DNA of 64,000 bases from contig MPNA01000005.1 in assembly GCA_002238785.1 (NCBI GenBank), positions 1-64,000 of the forward strand, written 5' to 3'. Under the pieces are notes generated by a model that worked only from the letters and a program-made list of their open reading frames with translations, did not search any database and was not told the DNA's origin. The translations under genes were made by a program, and so were the position numbers. This document shows, piece by piece, positions 33,011 through 42,070 of the stretch (its first letter is position 1; each line of letters starts with the position of its first letter). The stretch is from a bacterium OM1 bin76. Its GTDB lineage: Bacteria; Actinomycetota; Acidimicrobiia; Spongiisociales; ZC4RG35.

Positions 33011-35145
33011 GGCGCTTGTGAGATCACCACCACCACCGGACTGCCGGCCTCGATGCTGTTCCCGGCGGCCGGTTCGGTCCGGATCACGGCCCCAACCACA
33101 ATCACCTCTGAAACCTCGGTGGCCTCAACCCAACCCAGGCCCGCATCTGACAGAGCCACGAAGGCATCGGCGCCGGCCAACCCCACCACATCAGGAACGA
33201 CCAGGAAACCCAGACCTTCAGAGATCACCACTGTCACCTCGCCTCCGGCCCCAAGGCTCTGACCCGGCCCAGGTGCGGTCCGGATCACCCCTCCGGCGGC
33301 AACCGTTTCGGAGACCTCGGTCACCTCCACCCAGCGCAATCCGGATTGCGCCAGAATGACCAGCGCCTCGCTGCTGGGTAACCCCACCACGTCGGGGACC
33401 GCCAGCAACCCGTCGTCGGGACCAGGTTCGGGACCTGCGGAAATGACGACCACAACCTGGTCGGTGGGGGAGATTCCCCCTCCGGCGCCCGGCTCGGTCC
33501 GAATGACCTGACCCGCCGGGGCTGTCTCGGAGTTCTCCACGGTCTCCACCCATCTCATCCCTGACTGCGCCAGAACGGAGAGAGCCTCACTGCCCGGCAG
33601 TCCCACCAGGTCGGGTACAACCATCAGCCCGGGGCCGGTGGCAACCTTGAGGTCGATGGGAGTTCCCGCTTGCAGAAGAGGACCAGGCAGAGGATCCTGA
33701 TCCACCACGGTCCCCACTTGCCGACCGCTGTTTTCGATGAACTCGACCTTGCCGACCAGGAAACCCTGGGCGAGTATCAAGTTCTCAGCGGTGCCTTGCG
33801 TCTGGCCGATGACCAGGGGAATGTCGAATCTCTCCAGTCCGCTGGAGACCACGACCTCCACTTCGGTCCGGGATTCCACCCGAACCCCGGCAGGAGGGTT
33901 GGTGGCGATCACTCGACCCTCCGGCATCTCGTCGCTGCTCTGACGGACCACACGCACTATCAATTCCGATTCCTGGATAGAGGCGAAGGCGTCTGTCTCC
34001 CACCGGCCCACCACATCGGGTATGGCGACCATCACCGCGCCCGGTTGGGGCGCGGGAGCCTGGAGGAGATTCCAGACCACCCAACTCAAACCGGCGAGAG
34101 CCGCCAGTAACACCAGTACCCCCATCACGAAGGGAAGGGGCACGGTCCGACGCTCCTCCATTCGGGAGTAGTAGTTCTGAGAGAGCAGCCTTCCCCTGGT
34201 GGAGGACCGGGTTGGCACCCGCGATACCGGAACCGGCTTTCTGACCATCACCTGAGATTGCGGAAGAGGCTGCGATGACGCCGGCGGCTGTTCCGGGGGG
34301 GTGGCGGGCACCGTCTCCCCCCTCAGCCATGCCTCCAGGTCCTGGAGGAAAGGCTCGGTGTCCTGGTACCGGCTTTCGGGATCTTTGCTGAGCGCCCGCA
34401 ACACGATGCCGTCCAACTCGGCGGGCACCTCCGGGTTGCGGGATGAGGGAGGTGACACCTCTGAGGAAACATGCTGGTAGGCAACGGACATGGGAGTTTC
34501 CCCCTGGAAGGGCGGGAGGCCCACCAGCATCTCATACAGCACCACCCCCAGTGAATAGATGTCGGAGCGCAGATCAGCCGGTTGGCCCTGGGCCTGCTCG
34601 GGACTGAAGTAGGTGGCGGTTCCGATCACTGAGCCGGTTTGTGTCAACTCGGTGGCTTGGTTCCAGGCTCGCGCGATTCCGAAATCGGCCACTTTGACAG
34701 TTCCGTCAGGGGTAAGCATGATGTTCCCCGGCTTCACATCGCGGTGGATGACCCCCAGGCGGTGGGCGATCGCCAGAGCCAGAACAACCTGACGGGCGAT
34801 CTCCACGGCTCTCCTGGGCGGCATGGGCATCCCCTCCCTGATCACATCTCTCAGGCAGTCCCCCTCCACCAGTTCCATGACCATGAAGTAGGCGCCCTCT
34901 GCCTCTCCCCAGTCGTAGATGCCCACAATGTTCGGGTGGTTGAGGTTGGCGGCCGATTGCGCTTCCCGGCGAAATCGTCTCACGAAGGAGTCATCCTCGC
35001 TGTGAGACCTGGGAAGAAGCTTGACAGCTACCCGTCGTCCCAGGGCCAGGTCCACGGCAAGGTAAACGTCAGACATGCCTCCTCTAGCCAAATGACTTAC
35101 CAATCGGTAGCGATCAGCCAGGGTAAAGGGGAGTTCCATCTCCAT
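32863..35145 (-). CDS. pknB: PASTA-domain Ser/Thr protein kinase (PknB-type)
   Basis: About 760 residues from the ATG at 35145 (MEMELPFTLADRYRLV). Kinase domain about 5-275: glycine loop LARGGMSDVYLA, catalytic Lys in VAVKLL, HRDVKPGNIML, VADFGIAR, GTATYFSPEQAQG. After a basic juxtamembrane region, one membrane helix (about 343-365, LPFVMGVLVLLAALAGLSWVV) and five PASTA repeats (each with PDVVG or a similar start and an ending like VVVVIS). Then a C-terminal tail of TTTTTT blocks separated by GAEGTED. It senses muropeptides/lipid II and controls growth and division. Next to pbpA, rodA and pstP as in other actinobacteria; a pknA homologue is absent here. Confidence 0.95.
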   Translation of the reverse strand: MEMELPFTLADRYRLVSHLARGGMSDVYLAVDLALGRRVAVKLLPRSHSEDDSFVRRFRREAQSAANLNHPNIVGIYDWGEAEGAYFMVMELVEGDCLRDVIREGMPMPPRRAVEIARQVVLALAIAHRLGVIHRDVKPGNIMLTPDGTVKVADFGIARAWNQATELTQTGSVIGTATYFSPEQAQGQPADLRSDIYSLGVVLYEMLVGLPPFQGETPMSVAYQHVSSEVSPPSSRNPEVPAELDGIVLRALSKDPESRYQDTEPFLQDLEAWLRGETVPATPPEQPPASSQPLPQSQVMVRKPVPVSRVPTRSSTRGRLLSQNYYSRMEERRTVPLPFVMGVLVLLAALAGLSWVVWNLLQAPAPQPGAVMVAIPDVVGRWETDAFASIQESELIVRVVRQSSDEMPEGRVIATNPPAGVRVESRTEVEVVVSSGLERFDIPLVIGQTQGTAENLILAQGFLVGKVEFIENSGRQVGTVVDQDPLPGPLLQAGTPIDLKVATGPGLMVVPDLVGLPGSEALSVLAQSGMRWVETVENSETAPAGQVIRTEPGAGGGISPTDQVVVVISAGPEPGPDDGLLAVPDVVGLPSSEALVILAQSGLRWVEVTEVSETVAAGGVIRTAPGPGQSLGAGGEVTVVISEGLGFLVVPDVVGLAGADAFVALSDAGLGWVEATEVSEVIVVGAVIRTEPAAGNSIEAGSPVVVVISQAPSADDTTTTTVEGSDDTTTTTTGAEGTEDTTTTTTGAEGTEDTTTTTGS

Positions 35146-35184
35146 AGGCGATGATAGGAAGGCCAACTTCGCTAGAAACCCTTC

Positions 35185-36567
35185 TTACCCATCCGATTGG
35201 CTTCGCTGCAACCAATAGGAGAGCACTTCGGAGGCGACCGGCGAGGCGGCCGTGCCACCGGTGACGGATTCACCGAACTCGCCTCCCGGTTCGATCATCA
35301 CTGCCAAGGCTATGGAGGGGTCTTCCACCGGTGCGAACCCCACGAACCAGGCGTGGTTGCGCCCCTGGGCGTCTCGCCCGGTCCCGGTCTTGCCAGCCAC
35401 CCGGTGCCCGGCCACGGTTGCCGCCATGCCGGTTCCTTCGGTGACCACCCTTTCCATCATCCTGGCCATTTCCGAGGCTGTTTCCTCAGAGATTGCCCGC
35501 ACCCTGGGGGCACTGCCCCCGACTTCCAGAGTCTCACCGTCGGCGTCGGTCCATACCGCGGTCAGGCGCGGAGAGATCATCTCTCCTCCGTTGGCCACCG
35601 CGGCAGCGACCGCCGCCATATGAAGAGGGGAGGACATGGCCAATCTGCCGGTTGCCGCGGAAGCCACCAATGCAGAGTCCGACGACTGCTCTCCTCCGAA
35701 CAGGGGAACCGGTGAATAGAGGGGGAACTGAGGTTCCGCGCCGAAGCCGAAGGCGGTGGCATAAGTCTCCAACACCCTTGGTCCCATCTCCAGGGCCAAT
35801 TCCGCGAACACCACGTTGCAGGAGAGGACAAACGAGGTGAGCAGGCTGACTTGGGGGGCATCACCACACGGAACGTTCCCGGGATTGACGATGGCAAAGG
35901 AGCCTTCGGGAATTTGCCACGACGCTCCGTCTGCGAATGAACTCTGTGCATCGGCAGTCTCTGTGTCCAGGGCGGCCGCGGCGGTGACAATCTTGAAAGC
36001 GGACCCCAGCGGATAGCGGCCACCCGCGGCTCTCTCCGCCGACGCCGCCTCCGGCGAGGAGACCAGTGCCAGCACTTCCCCGGTATACGGGTCAACGGCC
36101 GCCAAGGCGCCCCGGCGCCCGGCCAGAATCTCATGGGCCCTTTGCTGAAGATCGGCATCAAGCGTGATTTGCAGACCCCGGGGGCGAAGGTCCTCACCAA
36201 ACAACGCCGCCATGAGGTCGGAGACGCTCAGATCACGTCGGGACCGAAGTTCCTCGGAGTACACCTCTTCCAACCCTCCCGTGGAGGGTGCTGTGCCGAC
36301 GACCGATGCGAAGGCCTCTCCCGCCGGGTATTTACGGATGTAGAAACGGGGACTGTCGGGATCCTGCTCCGAGTAGGCCAGGACGGTTCCCGACACGGTG
36401 CTGATCAGACCGCGTTCCTTACCTGCCACGAACAGTGCCAACCTACGGTTGTCGGGATGGGCCCGGTAGCGGTCGGCCACCACTGCCTGGTGCCAGGTGG
36501 CGCCCACCACCAGGAGAGCCATCCCCGCCAGCAGGAAAGCGGCCACCCGCCGTATCGGTCGATTCAT
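35185..36567 (-). CDS. pbpA: Class B penicillin-binding protein (PbpA-type transpeptidase)
   Basis: A 460-residue membrane-anchored transpeptidase. N-terminal helix about 7-25 (RVAAFLLAGMALLVVGATW); catalytic motifs SxxK as YPLGSAFKIV, SxN as LSCNVVF, and KTG as VAGKTGTGRD. N-terminal non-catalytic region (GLISTVSGTVLAYS, then the DRRG-like YPAGEAFASVVG area) as in actinobacterial PbpA. Crosslinks septal or lateral peptidoglycan together with the adjacent SEDS glycosyltransferase; their genes overlap by 4 bp. Confidence 0.93.
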   Translation of the reverse strand: MNRPIRRVAAFLLAGMALLVVGATWHQAVVADRYRAHPDNRRLALFVAGKERGLISTVSGTVLAYSEQDPDSPRFYIRKYPAGEAFASVVGTAPSTGGLEEVYSEELRSRRDLSVSDLMAALFGEDLRPRGLQITLDADLQQRAHEILAGRRGALAAVDPYTGEVLALVSSPEAASAERAAGGRYPLGSAFKIVTAAAALDTETADAQSSFADGASWQIPEGSFAIVNPGNVPCGDAPQVSLLTSFVLSCNVVFAELALEMGPRVLETYATAFGFGAEPQFPLYSPVPLFGGEQSSDSALVASAATGRLAMSSPLHMAAVAAAVANGGEMISPRLTAVWTDADGETLEVGGSAPRVRAISEETASEMARMMERVVTEGTGMAATVAGHRVAGKTGTGRDAQGRNHAWFVGFAPVEDPSIALAVMIEPGGEFGESVTGGTAASPVASEVLSYWLQRSQSDG

Positions 36568-37838
36568 AGGCGACCCCGCTCCTGGTCACTGATCCTCAAC
36601 AGCAGGCCGATCATCAGCCACCCTGTAAGCATGGAAAAAACTCCGTAGGCCAGAAATGGCAGCCCCATCCTGGTGGGAGGAAGCAGACGCTCCAGACCCC
36701 CGAGTCCAGCTAGGAACATCAGTCCCAGCAGGGCCGAGACAGAAGCAGCCATGACTTTGTGAAAGAGGTCCCGAGACCCCAGGGCCACCCCCATGCCCAC
36801 CGCCACCACCAGGGCATGGAGAGCTATCACCGCCACGGTTCCAGCCAGGCCCAGTTCCTCACCCAAGGAGGCCAGTATCCAGTCGCTTGTCGCCTGGGGG
36901 ATCAAGTCGGGATCGCCCATACCCAATCCGGAGCCGGAAAGGTTGCCGCTGCCCCAGGCCAGCAGGCTCTCTCCCAACCCCTCGGCCGCCTCATCTCCGG
37001 AGAGAGGATCCAACCACACCCCGACCGTCTCCCTCACCCGAGAAGAAGTGAGGCCCGTCAGCACCCCGACCCCCACCAGGCCCAAGGTGGTCCAGACCAC
37101 CCGATGCTCTCCCGTCGCCAGATAGGCGATACATCCAGAGAGCAGAGCCACCGTCACCCAGGCGGTGATATCCCCGGTGGCCCATAGCAGAGGAAGGGTC
37201 ACCAGCCACACAACGGCCATGGCGAGAAGATGTCGCCCCCACGGCAGCCAGGTCCCCGTCCGGACCGACACCAGCAGATCCAGCGCCCACCGGGAGTGAA
37301 GGGCTGCCAGGCCGATCGCCAGGAGGGCCAAACCGAGTCCGAAGGGTTGAATCAGCAACCTGCCCTCTCCCCAGCCCATCGATATCCACAGGCCCCCCTC
37401 CCCTTCCGGCAAACCGCGCCACAGACGGGACACGAAAGGGACGACGATCAGGGACAGCCCGCTGATGGCCAGGGGATAGCCGGCCGCCATCAACCTTCCC
37501 ACACCCCAACGGAACATCAGCAGGACACCTATGGCCACGACCGCACCACCCACCACCCACCACAGGTGCAGCGAGCCCTGCGCCGGGTCGATGCGATAGA
37601 TCTCCACCAGGCCCAGGGCCACCAGCAGGGCGATGGGCGGTAGCAGAAGCGGAGAGGCGTCAGGCGCCCAACGGCGCACCGCCCATGCCAGACCCCCCAG
37701 GCAGCATCCGTAGACCACCACAAACACCACGGGTGTCCATCCTATTTGTCCGGAGACCCCGAAGTCGACCAGCGCCGCCCCCAAACCGGCCACCGCGGCC
37801 GAACCGGCCAGTAAGGCCGCCTCGGTGATCCTTCTCAT
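36564..37838 (-). CDS. rodA: SEDS peptidoglycan glycosyltransferase (RodA/FtsW family)
   Basis: A 424-residue polytopic protein with about 10-12 hydrophobic helices. The block with WDPLSGDEAAEGLGESLLAW and GSGLGMGDPDLIPQATSDWI through ILASLGEELGLAG matches the conserved SEDS extracellular loop and helix 7 region; the catalytic Asp is expected here. It polymerises lipid II and works with PbpA. It overlaps pbpA (4 bp) and pstP (4 bp) in the kinase/cell-wall operon. RodA versus FtsW is chosen by the actinobacterial gene order. Confidence 0.9.
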   Translation of the reverse strand: MRRITEAALLAGSAAVAGLGAALVDFGVSGQIGWTPVVFVVVYGCCLGGLAWAVRRWAPDASPLLLPPIALLVALGLVEIYRIDPAQGSLHLWWVVGGAVVAIGVLLMFRWGVGRLMAAGYPLAISGLSLIVVPFVSRLWRGLPEGEGGLWISMGWGEGRLLIQPFGLGLALLAIGLAALHSRWALDLLVSVRTGTWLPWGRHLLAMAVVWLVTLPLLWATGDITAWVTVALLSGCIAYLATGEHRVVWTTLGLVGVGVLTGLTSSRVRETVGVWLDPLSGDEAAEGLGESLLAWGSGNLSGSGLGMGDPDLIPQATSDWILASLGEELGLAGTVAVIALHALVVAVGMGVALGSRDLFHKVMAASVSALLGLMFLAGLGGLERLLPPTRMGLPFLAYGVFSMLTGWLMIGLLLRISDQERGRL

Positions 37839-38536
37839 AGGTCTATGTCAATAACAACTGCGGTGACATTGTCGGAGGCGCCTCTGCCCAAAGCCGACTC
37901 CACCAGATTCCACACACACTCCTCGGGATCTCCGGAACCCAGAAACCTCTTCAATTGGCGATCCGACAGCATCCGGTAGAGCCCGTCAGAACAGACCAAC
38001 CACCGATCACCATCCTGTGAGACCAGGTCCGTTTTCTCCACCTCGAGCCACTCATCAAATCCAAGCACTCTGACCAGACTTGCTGCTTTGGGCATGCTGT
38101 GCGCCACCTTGGGATCAACGCCCTGCCGTATCCGTTGCCAGGCTGCGGTGTGGTCGTTGGTCATCACGGTGATGCGGTTATCCCGGAACAGATAGGCGCG
38201 GGTGTCTCCGATGTGGGCTATCCGAGCCATCCCATCGCCGAATTCCATCAAAGTGAGCGTGGTGTAGGTACCCGACCATTGAGGCTCCCTTCTCACCAGG
38301 TCCAAAATGGCCCGGTTTGCTGCTCTCGCCCGGTCGGCGGGAGAGCCATCGGCAGCCTGGGCGGTTTGGACCGCCAGGTCGGCGGCTACTTGGCCGAACT
38401 TCTCCCCTCCCAAACCGTCCGCCACCATGACCACCACCGGCTCTTCGGAACTGCCCGAGCCGAGCGGGAACATCCGGTCCTGATTGATTTGGGGGCCGAA
38501 CCCGATGTGGCTGGCCGTAGCCCAAGTGCAGTTCAT
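37835..38536 (-). CDS. pstP: PP2C-family Ser/Thr phosphatase (PstP)
   Basis: A 233-residue PPM phosphatase. Metal-binding motifs are NQDRMFPLGSG, VVMVADGLGGEKFG, RIAHIGDTRAYLFR, DRWLVCSDGL and GASDNVTAVVIDI. It lacks the membrane anchor and extracellular tail of mycobacterial PstP, so it is a soluble form. It reverses PknB phosphorylation. It overlaps fhaB and rodA by 4 bp each. Confidence 0.93.
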   Translation of the reverse strand: MNCTWATASHIGFGPQINQDRMFPLGSGSSEEPVVVMVADGLGGEKFGQVAADLAVQTAQAADGSPADRARAANRAILDLVRREPQWSGTYTTLTLMEFGDGMARIAHIGDTRAYLFRDNRITVMTNDHTAAWQRIRQGVDPKVAHSMPKAASLVRVLGFDEWLEVEKTDLVSQDGDRWLVCSDGLYRMLSDRQLKRFLGSGDPEECVWNLVESALGRGASDNVTAVVIDIDL

Positions 38537-38946
38537 CTGACCTCCAGAACCGTCCTTCCGACTTGGATGGCGTCTCCCCGGGCCAACTCAACCGGGTTAC
38601 GCAGTTTGCGCCCGTTGAGATAGGTCCCGTTGGCGCTTCCTAGATCACTGGCCGACAATTTACCCCGTCGACGGGTGATCCGCAGGTGGAATTCCGATGC
38701 GTAGGGATCATCAATGGGAACGTCGGCGTCGGGGCTCTTGCCCAGGACCACCGAGTCGGCCACCGCGAAATGCATGCCCGCCTGAGATTCAGAACGAACG
38801 AACACCAGCCTGGAGCTGCGCCGGGAGACTCCGGTCGGCAAGCGCAGGCCCAGGTAATCGACGAGAGCCCGGGCCAGGTACCAGACGAAGAGGTAGATCA
38901 GCGCCAGGAAAATGAATCGAAGCGCGGTAAGCAGAAACTCGGTCAC
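38533..38946 (-). CDS. fhaB: FHA-domain protein (FhaB/FipA-type)
   Basis: A 137-residue protein. One N-terminal membrane helix (LLTALRFIFLALIYLFVWYL) and a C-terminal FHA domain (residues about 60-135): VVLGKSPDADVPIDDPYASE, FHLRITRRRGKL and DLGSANGTYLNGRKL. The Gly-Lys-Ser, Ser/His and NGT residues for phospho-Thr binding are present, although the usual SRxH reads SEFH. It docks on PknB-phosphorylated partners. First gene of the operon; fhaA, usual upstream neighbour, is not seen. Confidence 0.92.
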   Translation of the reverse strand: MTEFLLTALRFIFLALIYLFVWYLARALVDYLGLRLPTGVSRRSSRLVFVRSESQAGMHFAVADSVVLGKSPDADVPIDDPYASEFHLRITRRRGKLSASDLGSANGTYLNGRKLRNPVELARGDAIQVGRTVLEVR

Positions 38947-39081
38947 GGATAGCGCCTATCTCACCAAGCTCCGCCGTACATAACACCATGATTGTATGTC
39001 ATTTGCCGGCGTGAAACACCTCACTTGATCACTATCTTTCTTCACACCCGGCCGAGACTGGGTACAATCAAGAAACCTCCA
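38947..39081. promoter_or_regulatory. Divergent promoter region, fhaB operon versus tRNA-Leu
   Basis: 135 bp containing an AT-rich stretch (ACATAACACCATGATTGTAT around 38979). It must hold the promoters of both the fhaB-pstP-rodA-pbpA-pknB operon and the tRNA gene. Exact boxes are not assigned. Confidence 0.45.
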
Positions 39082-39170
39082 GGGCGAGTGGCGAAATTGG
39101 CAGACGCGCAGGATTCAGGATCCTGTGGGCTTTAAAACCCGTGGGGGTTCAAGTCCCCCCTCGCCCACCA
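39082..39170 (+). tRNA. tRNA-Leu (CAG)
   Basis: An 89-nt class II tRNA including encoded CCA. Acceptor GGGCGAG pairs with CTCGCCC; the anticodon arm CAGGA-TTCAGGA-TCCTG gives anticodon CAG. A long variable arm (GTGGGCTTTAAAACCCG) and TpsiC arm GGGGGTTCAAGTCCCCC fit tRNA-Leu. Confidence 0.96.
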
Positions 39171-39394
39171 AGGTCTATTAGCGACTTATGGCCCCTCGCG
39201 TTAGGGACTTAGCCGCTGAACGCGCTGGTTTTCCCGTATTTCGGTGGTTTCGGGGGTTCTTCCCCGTTTCAGAACGTGGCATTTGCTGGATCGCGTCGCT
39301 TTGACGGTGCCCCGCTGTCAGGATTGGGTTTCTCGGGCGCGGTGAAACCGACAGTAGGGGTTACTGTCGGAGAAGAGGCGGCGGCGTGGTTCGG
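39171..39394. other. Intergenic region with a 9-bp perfect hairpin
   Basis: No gene. CCGACAGTA (39348-39356) and TACTGTCGG (39362-39370) form a perfect stem with a 5-nt loop, without a following U-run. It lies between tRNA-Leu and the IS30 remnant and may be an element end or insertion target. I saw no duplicate of the tRNA 3' end that would mark an attachment site. Confidence 0.5.
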
Positions 39395-39793
39395 TTAGGG
39401 AGGCCCGGCAGTCAGGCCCCGCCGACCCCACGGCTCATAGCACGCCTGGTAGATGGTCTCTGCGCAGACTCTTCGGTCCGAGTCGAGACACTCGTTACGG
39501 AGATCGGCTGCGATGGCATGGGGAGACCATCCCATCTTCAACCCTTCGCTTACCGCGTCCGCCAGCTGCGGATCGGTTACCAGTTTCGGGATCTTGGGAC
39601 GTCTCCCCCGGACCTCGGCCTCCGCTTGGGCATCCTCGGCGCGGTAGGCATCCCTACCACATCCTCGGTTGATCTCCCGCCTCACCGTCGACGGGTGACG
39701 GTCCAACGCGTCCGCGGTCTGCTGCGTGGAGACCTTCACCTCGATCATCGCTTCTATCGCACACCGCTCCTCGAACACAAGCCTGGCTGCCAT
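39395..39793 (-). pseudogene. IS30-family transposase remnant (N-terminal third)
   Basis: From the ATG at 39793 (MAARLVFEERCAIEAMIEVK) the product has the IS30 helix-turn-helix (TADALDRHPSTVRREINRGC), then a second DNA-binding block (RRPKIPKLVTDPQLADAVSE, MGWSPHAIAADLR) and CAETIYQACYEP. It stops after about 132 residues; full-length IS30 transposases have 330-400 with the DDE core downstream. The core is missing, so it is dead. Confidence 0.85.
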
Positions 39794-39865
39794 AATTGAG
39801 AACACCTCCACCGGATGATTGTCGCTTGCTTTTTGGCAGCCAGCAATTCTGGCCGCTGCGAGCAA

Positions 39866-40015
39866 CCACCGGTGGAGTTACCCGTGCTTAGATGAGGCTC
39901 CCGCGATTTGAATTGCAGTTCGAGTTTCTGGAGCCCTATGTGGCGAGTGCGGTTCAGGCTTTCCCGTGGGGTGTGGTTGGGCTAGTTGGGGAGGGTGGCG
40001 GGCCTGAGTTTGGGA
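39866..40015. other. Short spacer with possible IS end
   Basis: Contains CCACCGGTGGAG (39868-39879), a short palindrome that may belong to the IS30 terminal repeat. No gene seen. Confidence 0.35.
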
Positions 40016-40510
40016 TCAAATGCGGACGATGGGGGATTGCAAGTCCTCATCTGTGACCTTGAGTTGCTCGTAGAGAGACGAAGCTTCTTCTTGTCTGCGC
40101 TCGGCTGCTTTCTTGAACAACGCCCAAGGGTCTGTCAATCGGGGATTTCGGGGTTTTAACCAGAAGGCACCGGCCTGGCCGTTTGTGATCGCTTTCACGA
40201 AGGGAGGCATATTCAAAAGCAGTGCGCCCGCAGCGCGAATCGGATCGTCACCTAAACCCTCAATGGCGAATACAGTCAGCCTTGTCTTGCATAGGGCTGC
40301 AAGGGGCAACGGGTTTCTGAGCATCTTGTAGTCATTGGTCACGAGTGCCCTAAAGCCCATCTGGTGAAGGGCAATCAGGAGTCCACGGTCCCCCAGTCGA
40401 GGCAGGTCTGGGTGAATGTGGCGGATGGGAAGTAGCCGCGCGTCAGGTATGAACTCCTCAAGGCAACTCAGAACAGGCTCGGGGAAGTTGTGATCGAGCG
40501 GGACCCGCAT
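40016..40510 (-). CDS. PIN-like (DUF5615-type) toxin
   Basis: A 164-residue protein beginning MRVPLDHNFPEPVLSCLEEF. The Asp in LDHNFP, the GDRGLLIALHQMG stretch and ALVTNDYKML with its Asp are the acidic positions of the PIN-like fold used with DUF433 antitoxins. The C-terminal half (KPRNPRLTDPWALFKKAAER) is an extension. Shares a base with the upstream gene, so the pair is coupled. Probable RNase toxin. Confidence 0.72.
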   Translation of the reverse strand: MRVPLDHNFPEPVLSCLEEFIPDARLLPIRHIHPDLPRLGDRGLLIALHQMGFRALVTNDYKMLRNPLPLAALCKTRLTVFAIEGLGDDPIRAAGALLLNMPPFVKAITNGQAGAFWLKPRNPRLTDPWALFKKAAERRQEEASSLYEQLKVTDEDLQSPIVRI

Positions 40511-41193
40511 CAGGCGGCCAGGTTGAGTTCCTCTTCAAGGCTGATGCCTTCGGCCACCGCCTGCTCCGGCTGGTCGGGATAAAGCTTGGACACTGCTCTT
40601 ACATCTCCAAACCGTTTGTACAACGCGTACAATGTCTTGGTGGTAATGCGAGTATCCAATAAGTGCGGCTCGCCGGAGACTTTCCCAGGAACTATTCGCA
40701 AGGTGGGCCGCGGGCGTATTAAGTGCGGCCCCCTGCCTTCCCCTACGCTGAAGGGGCCAAGCAGATCCAAGGCGCTTTCCAAGGCCAACTGTCCACCAGA
40801 AGCCTGAATGAAGTCTTCTGAAACAATATAGATCGTCCCTGAACGATCCACTCGCAAAGGGCTGTCCGCAGGCTGTCCGTCATCCCAGATGTCCAAGCGC
40901 AAGCGTTCCAGTTCCCCCAGGGCCCGTTTGACCTCATTCATGGAGCTGGTCGGAACGTTGGGCAGCTTCTCCTTGGGATGGCGAAGCCAATAAACGATCC
41001 TCAAGGCCATTAGGTCCGCATAGGACCAGAACATGGTCTTTGTAGAAGATATCGTGGGTATAACGATGTCTTTCCGCGCCCAGTCGTAAACAGTAGAGAC
41101 CGGCACTCCCGAGAGGGCTGAGGCTCGCCTGGCTTCGTAGCATCCCTCCAAGGTAGCCATAAGGCGCTCGCCGTGGTGACTAGTGGTGTCCAT
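40510..41193 (-). CDS. MerR-like HTH plus DUF433 antitoxin
   Basis: About 227 residues from the ATG at 41193 (MDTTSHHGERLMATLEGCYE); an alternative start is 41160 (MATLEGC). N-terminal HTH (ARRASALSGVPVSTVYDWAR) of MerR type, a middle linker, and a C-terminal DUF433 winged region (LLDTRITTKTLYALYKRFGD, VRAVSKLYPDQPEQ). Antitoxin and autorepressor of the adjacent PIN-like toxin, as in the known DUF433/DUF5615 pairs. Confidence 0.72.
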   Translation of the reverse strand: MDTTSHHGERLMATLEGCYEARRASALSGVPVSTVYDWARKDIVIPTISSTKTMFWSYADLMALRIVYWLRHPKEKLPNVPTSSMNEVKRALGELERLRLDIWDDGQPADSPLRVDRSGTIYIVSEDFIQASGGQLALESALDLLGPFSVGEGRGPHLIRPRPTLRIVPGKVSGEPHLLDTRITTKTLYALYKRFGDVRAVSKLYPDQPEQAVAEGISLEEELNLAA

Positions 41194-41711
41194 GGGCCGA
41201 GGTGATCCTAACAAGGGGGGTCGGTGGTCAATGCCAAAGGTGTGGTTTATCCTACCCAACCTTGGATGCTCTGCAACGCAACCGGCCACGAACCGGCAAG
41301 CGTAAAGATCCCACCCCGGGACACTGAAGACAACCAGTACCGGTTGGTCAGGATGACTTGGCCATCTGCTGACCTTGAACCGATGCCGCGAGGCAAATGT
41401 GCTGCGGCCCATCGGGACTGGTGATCTGACCGGAACCTGTTACTCAGGTCCGAGATGCGCCAACGCCCGGCGGCGTGGTTTGTTAAGGTGGCCCCCGGGG
41501 TGACTCGGTCGGGGTGAAGGGCGCCTCGCTGGGGGGTGTCAATGGTTCGGTTTCGGGGATGGTCATTTCGTGTTTTGGTCGGGTTTTGAGGTAGCGGTTG
41601 GCTACTGCGAGGTTGGTTAGGGAGCCGATGGTTGAGCGGCGAGGCCGGAGAACCCTCCTCCGATTTCGGCGACCTCGTCCGTTCGTCGCACTCGTTAGGT
41701 ATGATGGGAAT
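41194..41711. other. 518-bp region without a supportable gene
   Basis: Upstream flank of the DUF433 gene and of the nucleotidyltransferase gene. Open frames here are short and lack family resemblance. The part 41410-41640 is G/T-rich. It probably holds both promoters. Confidence 0.5.
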
Positions 41712-42065
41712 ATGAGCCAGACCCTCCCCGTTGTGGTGGATTACGACTCGTTGTTCTCTAAGGTTGCTGAGGTTGTCAGGTCCAACGCCAAAGGCGTGAT
41801 CAGGGCATTGTTGTTCGGATCGCTAGCTCGTAGGGAGGCCAGCCAAGATAGCGACGTCGACCTTTTGCTCGTGTGGCCCGCCGACGGCGATGCGGACTAC
41901 CAGTGGGAAGCGTCCATGGAAACGGCCTCTCTTGTTGATAGGCTCACCGATAGGCATTGCCTTCCCTTGGTGTACACAGAGGTTGATTATCGCCGGATGC
42001 CCCAACGGTATCCCCATCTAGCGGAGAGCCTTTCTCGGGATGGCATTGATCTGCTGACCTATTGA
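41712..42065 (+). CDS. MNT-type minimal nucleotidyltransferase (antitoxin of MNT/HEPN pair)
   Basis: 117 residues from the ATG at 41712. The nucleotidyltransferase motif ALLFGSLARREASQDSDVDL gives GS and the DxD pair, with LLLVWPADGD following. MNT proteins of this kind AMPylate HEPN toxins. It overlaps or abuts the next gene, which fits a HEPN partner. Confidence 0.8.
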   Translation: MSQTLPVVVDYDSLFSKVAEVVRSNAKGVIRALLFGSLARREASQDSDVDLLLVWPADGDADYQWEASMETASLVDRLTDRHCLPLVYTEVDYRRMPQRYPHLAESLSRDGIDLLTY

Positions 42066-42070
42066 CAGGC

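Noticed and set aside
39082-39170. tRNA-Leu as an attachment site of an integrated element
   Set aside because: I could not find a second copy of the tRNA 3' end or an integrase gene nearby.
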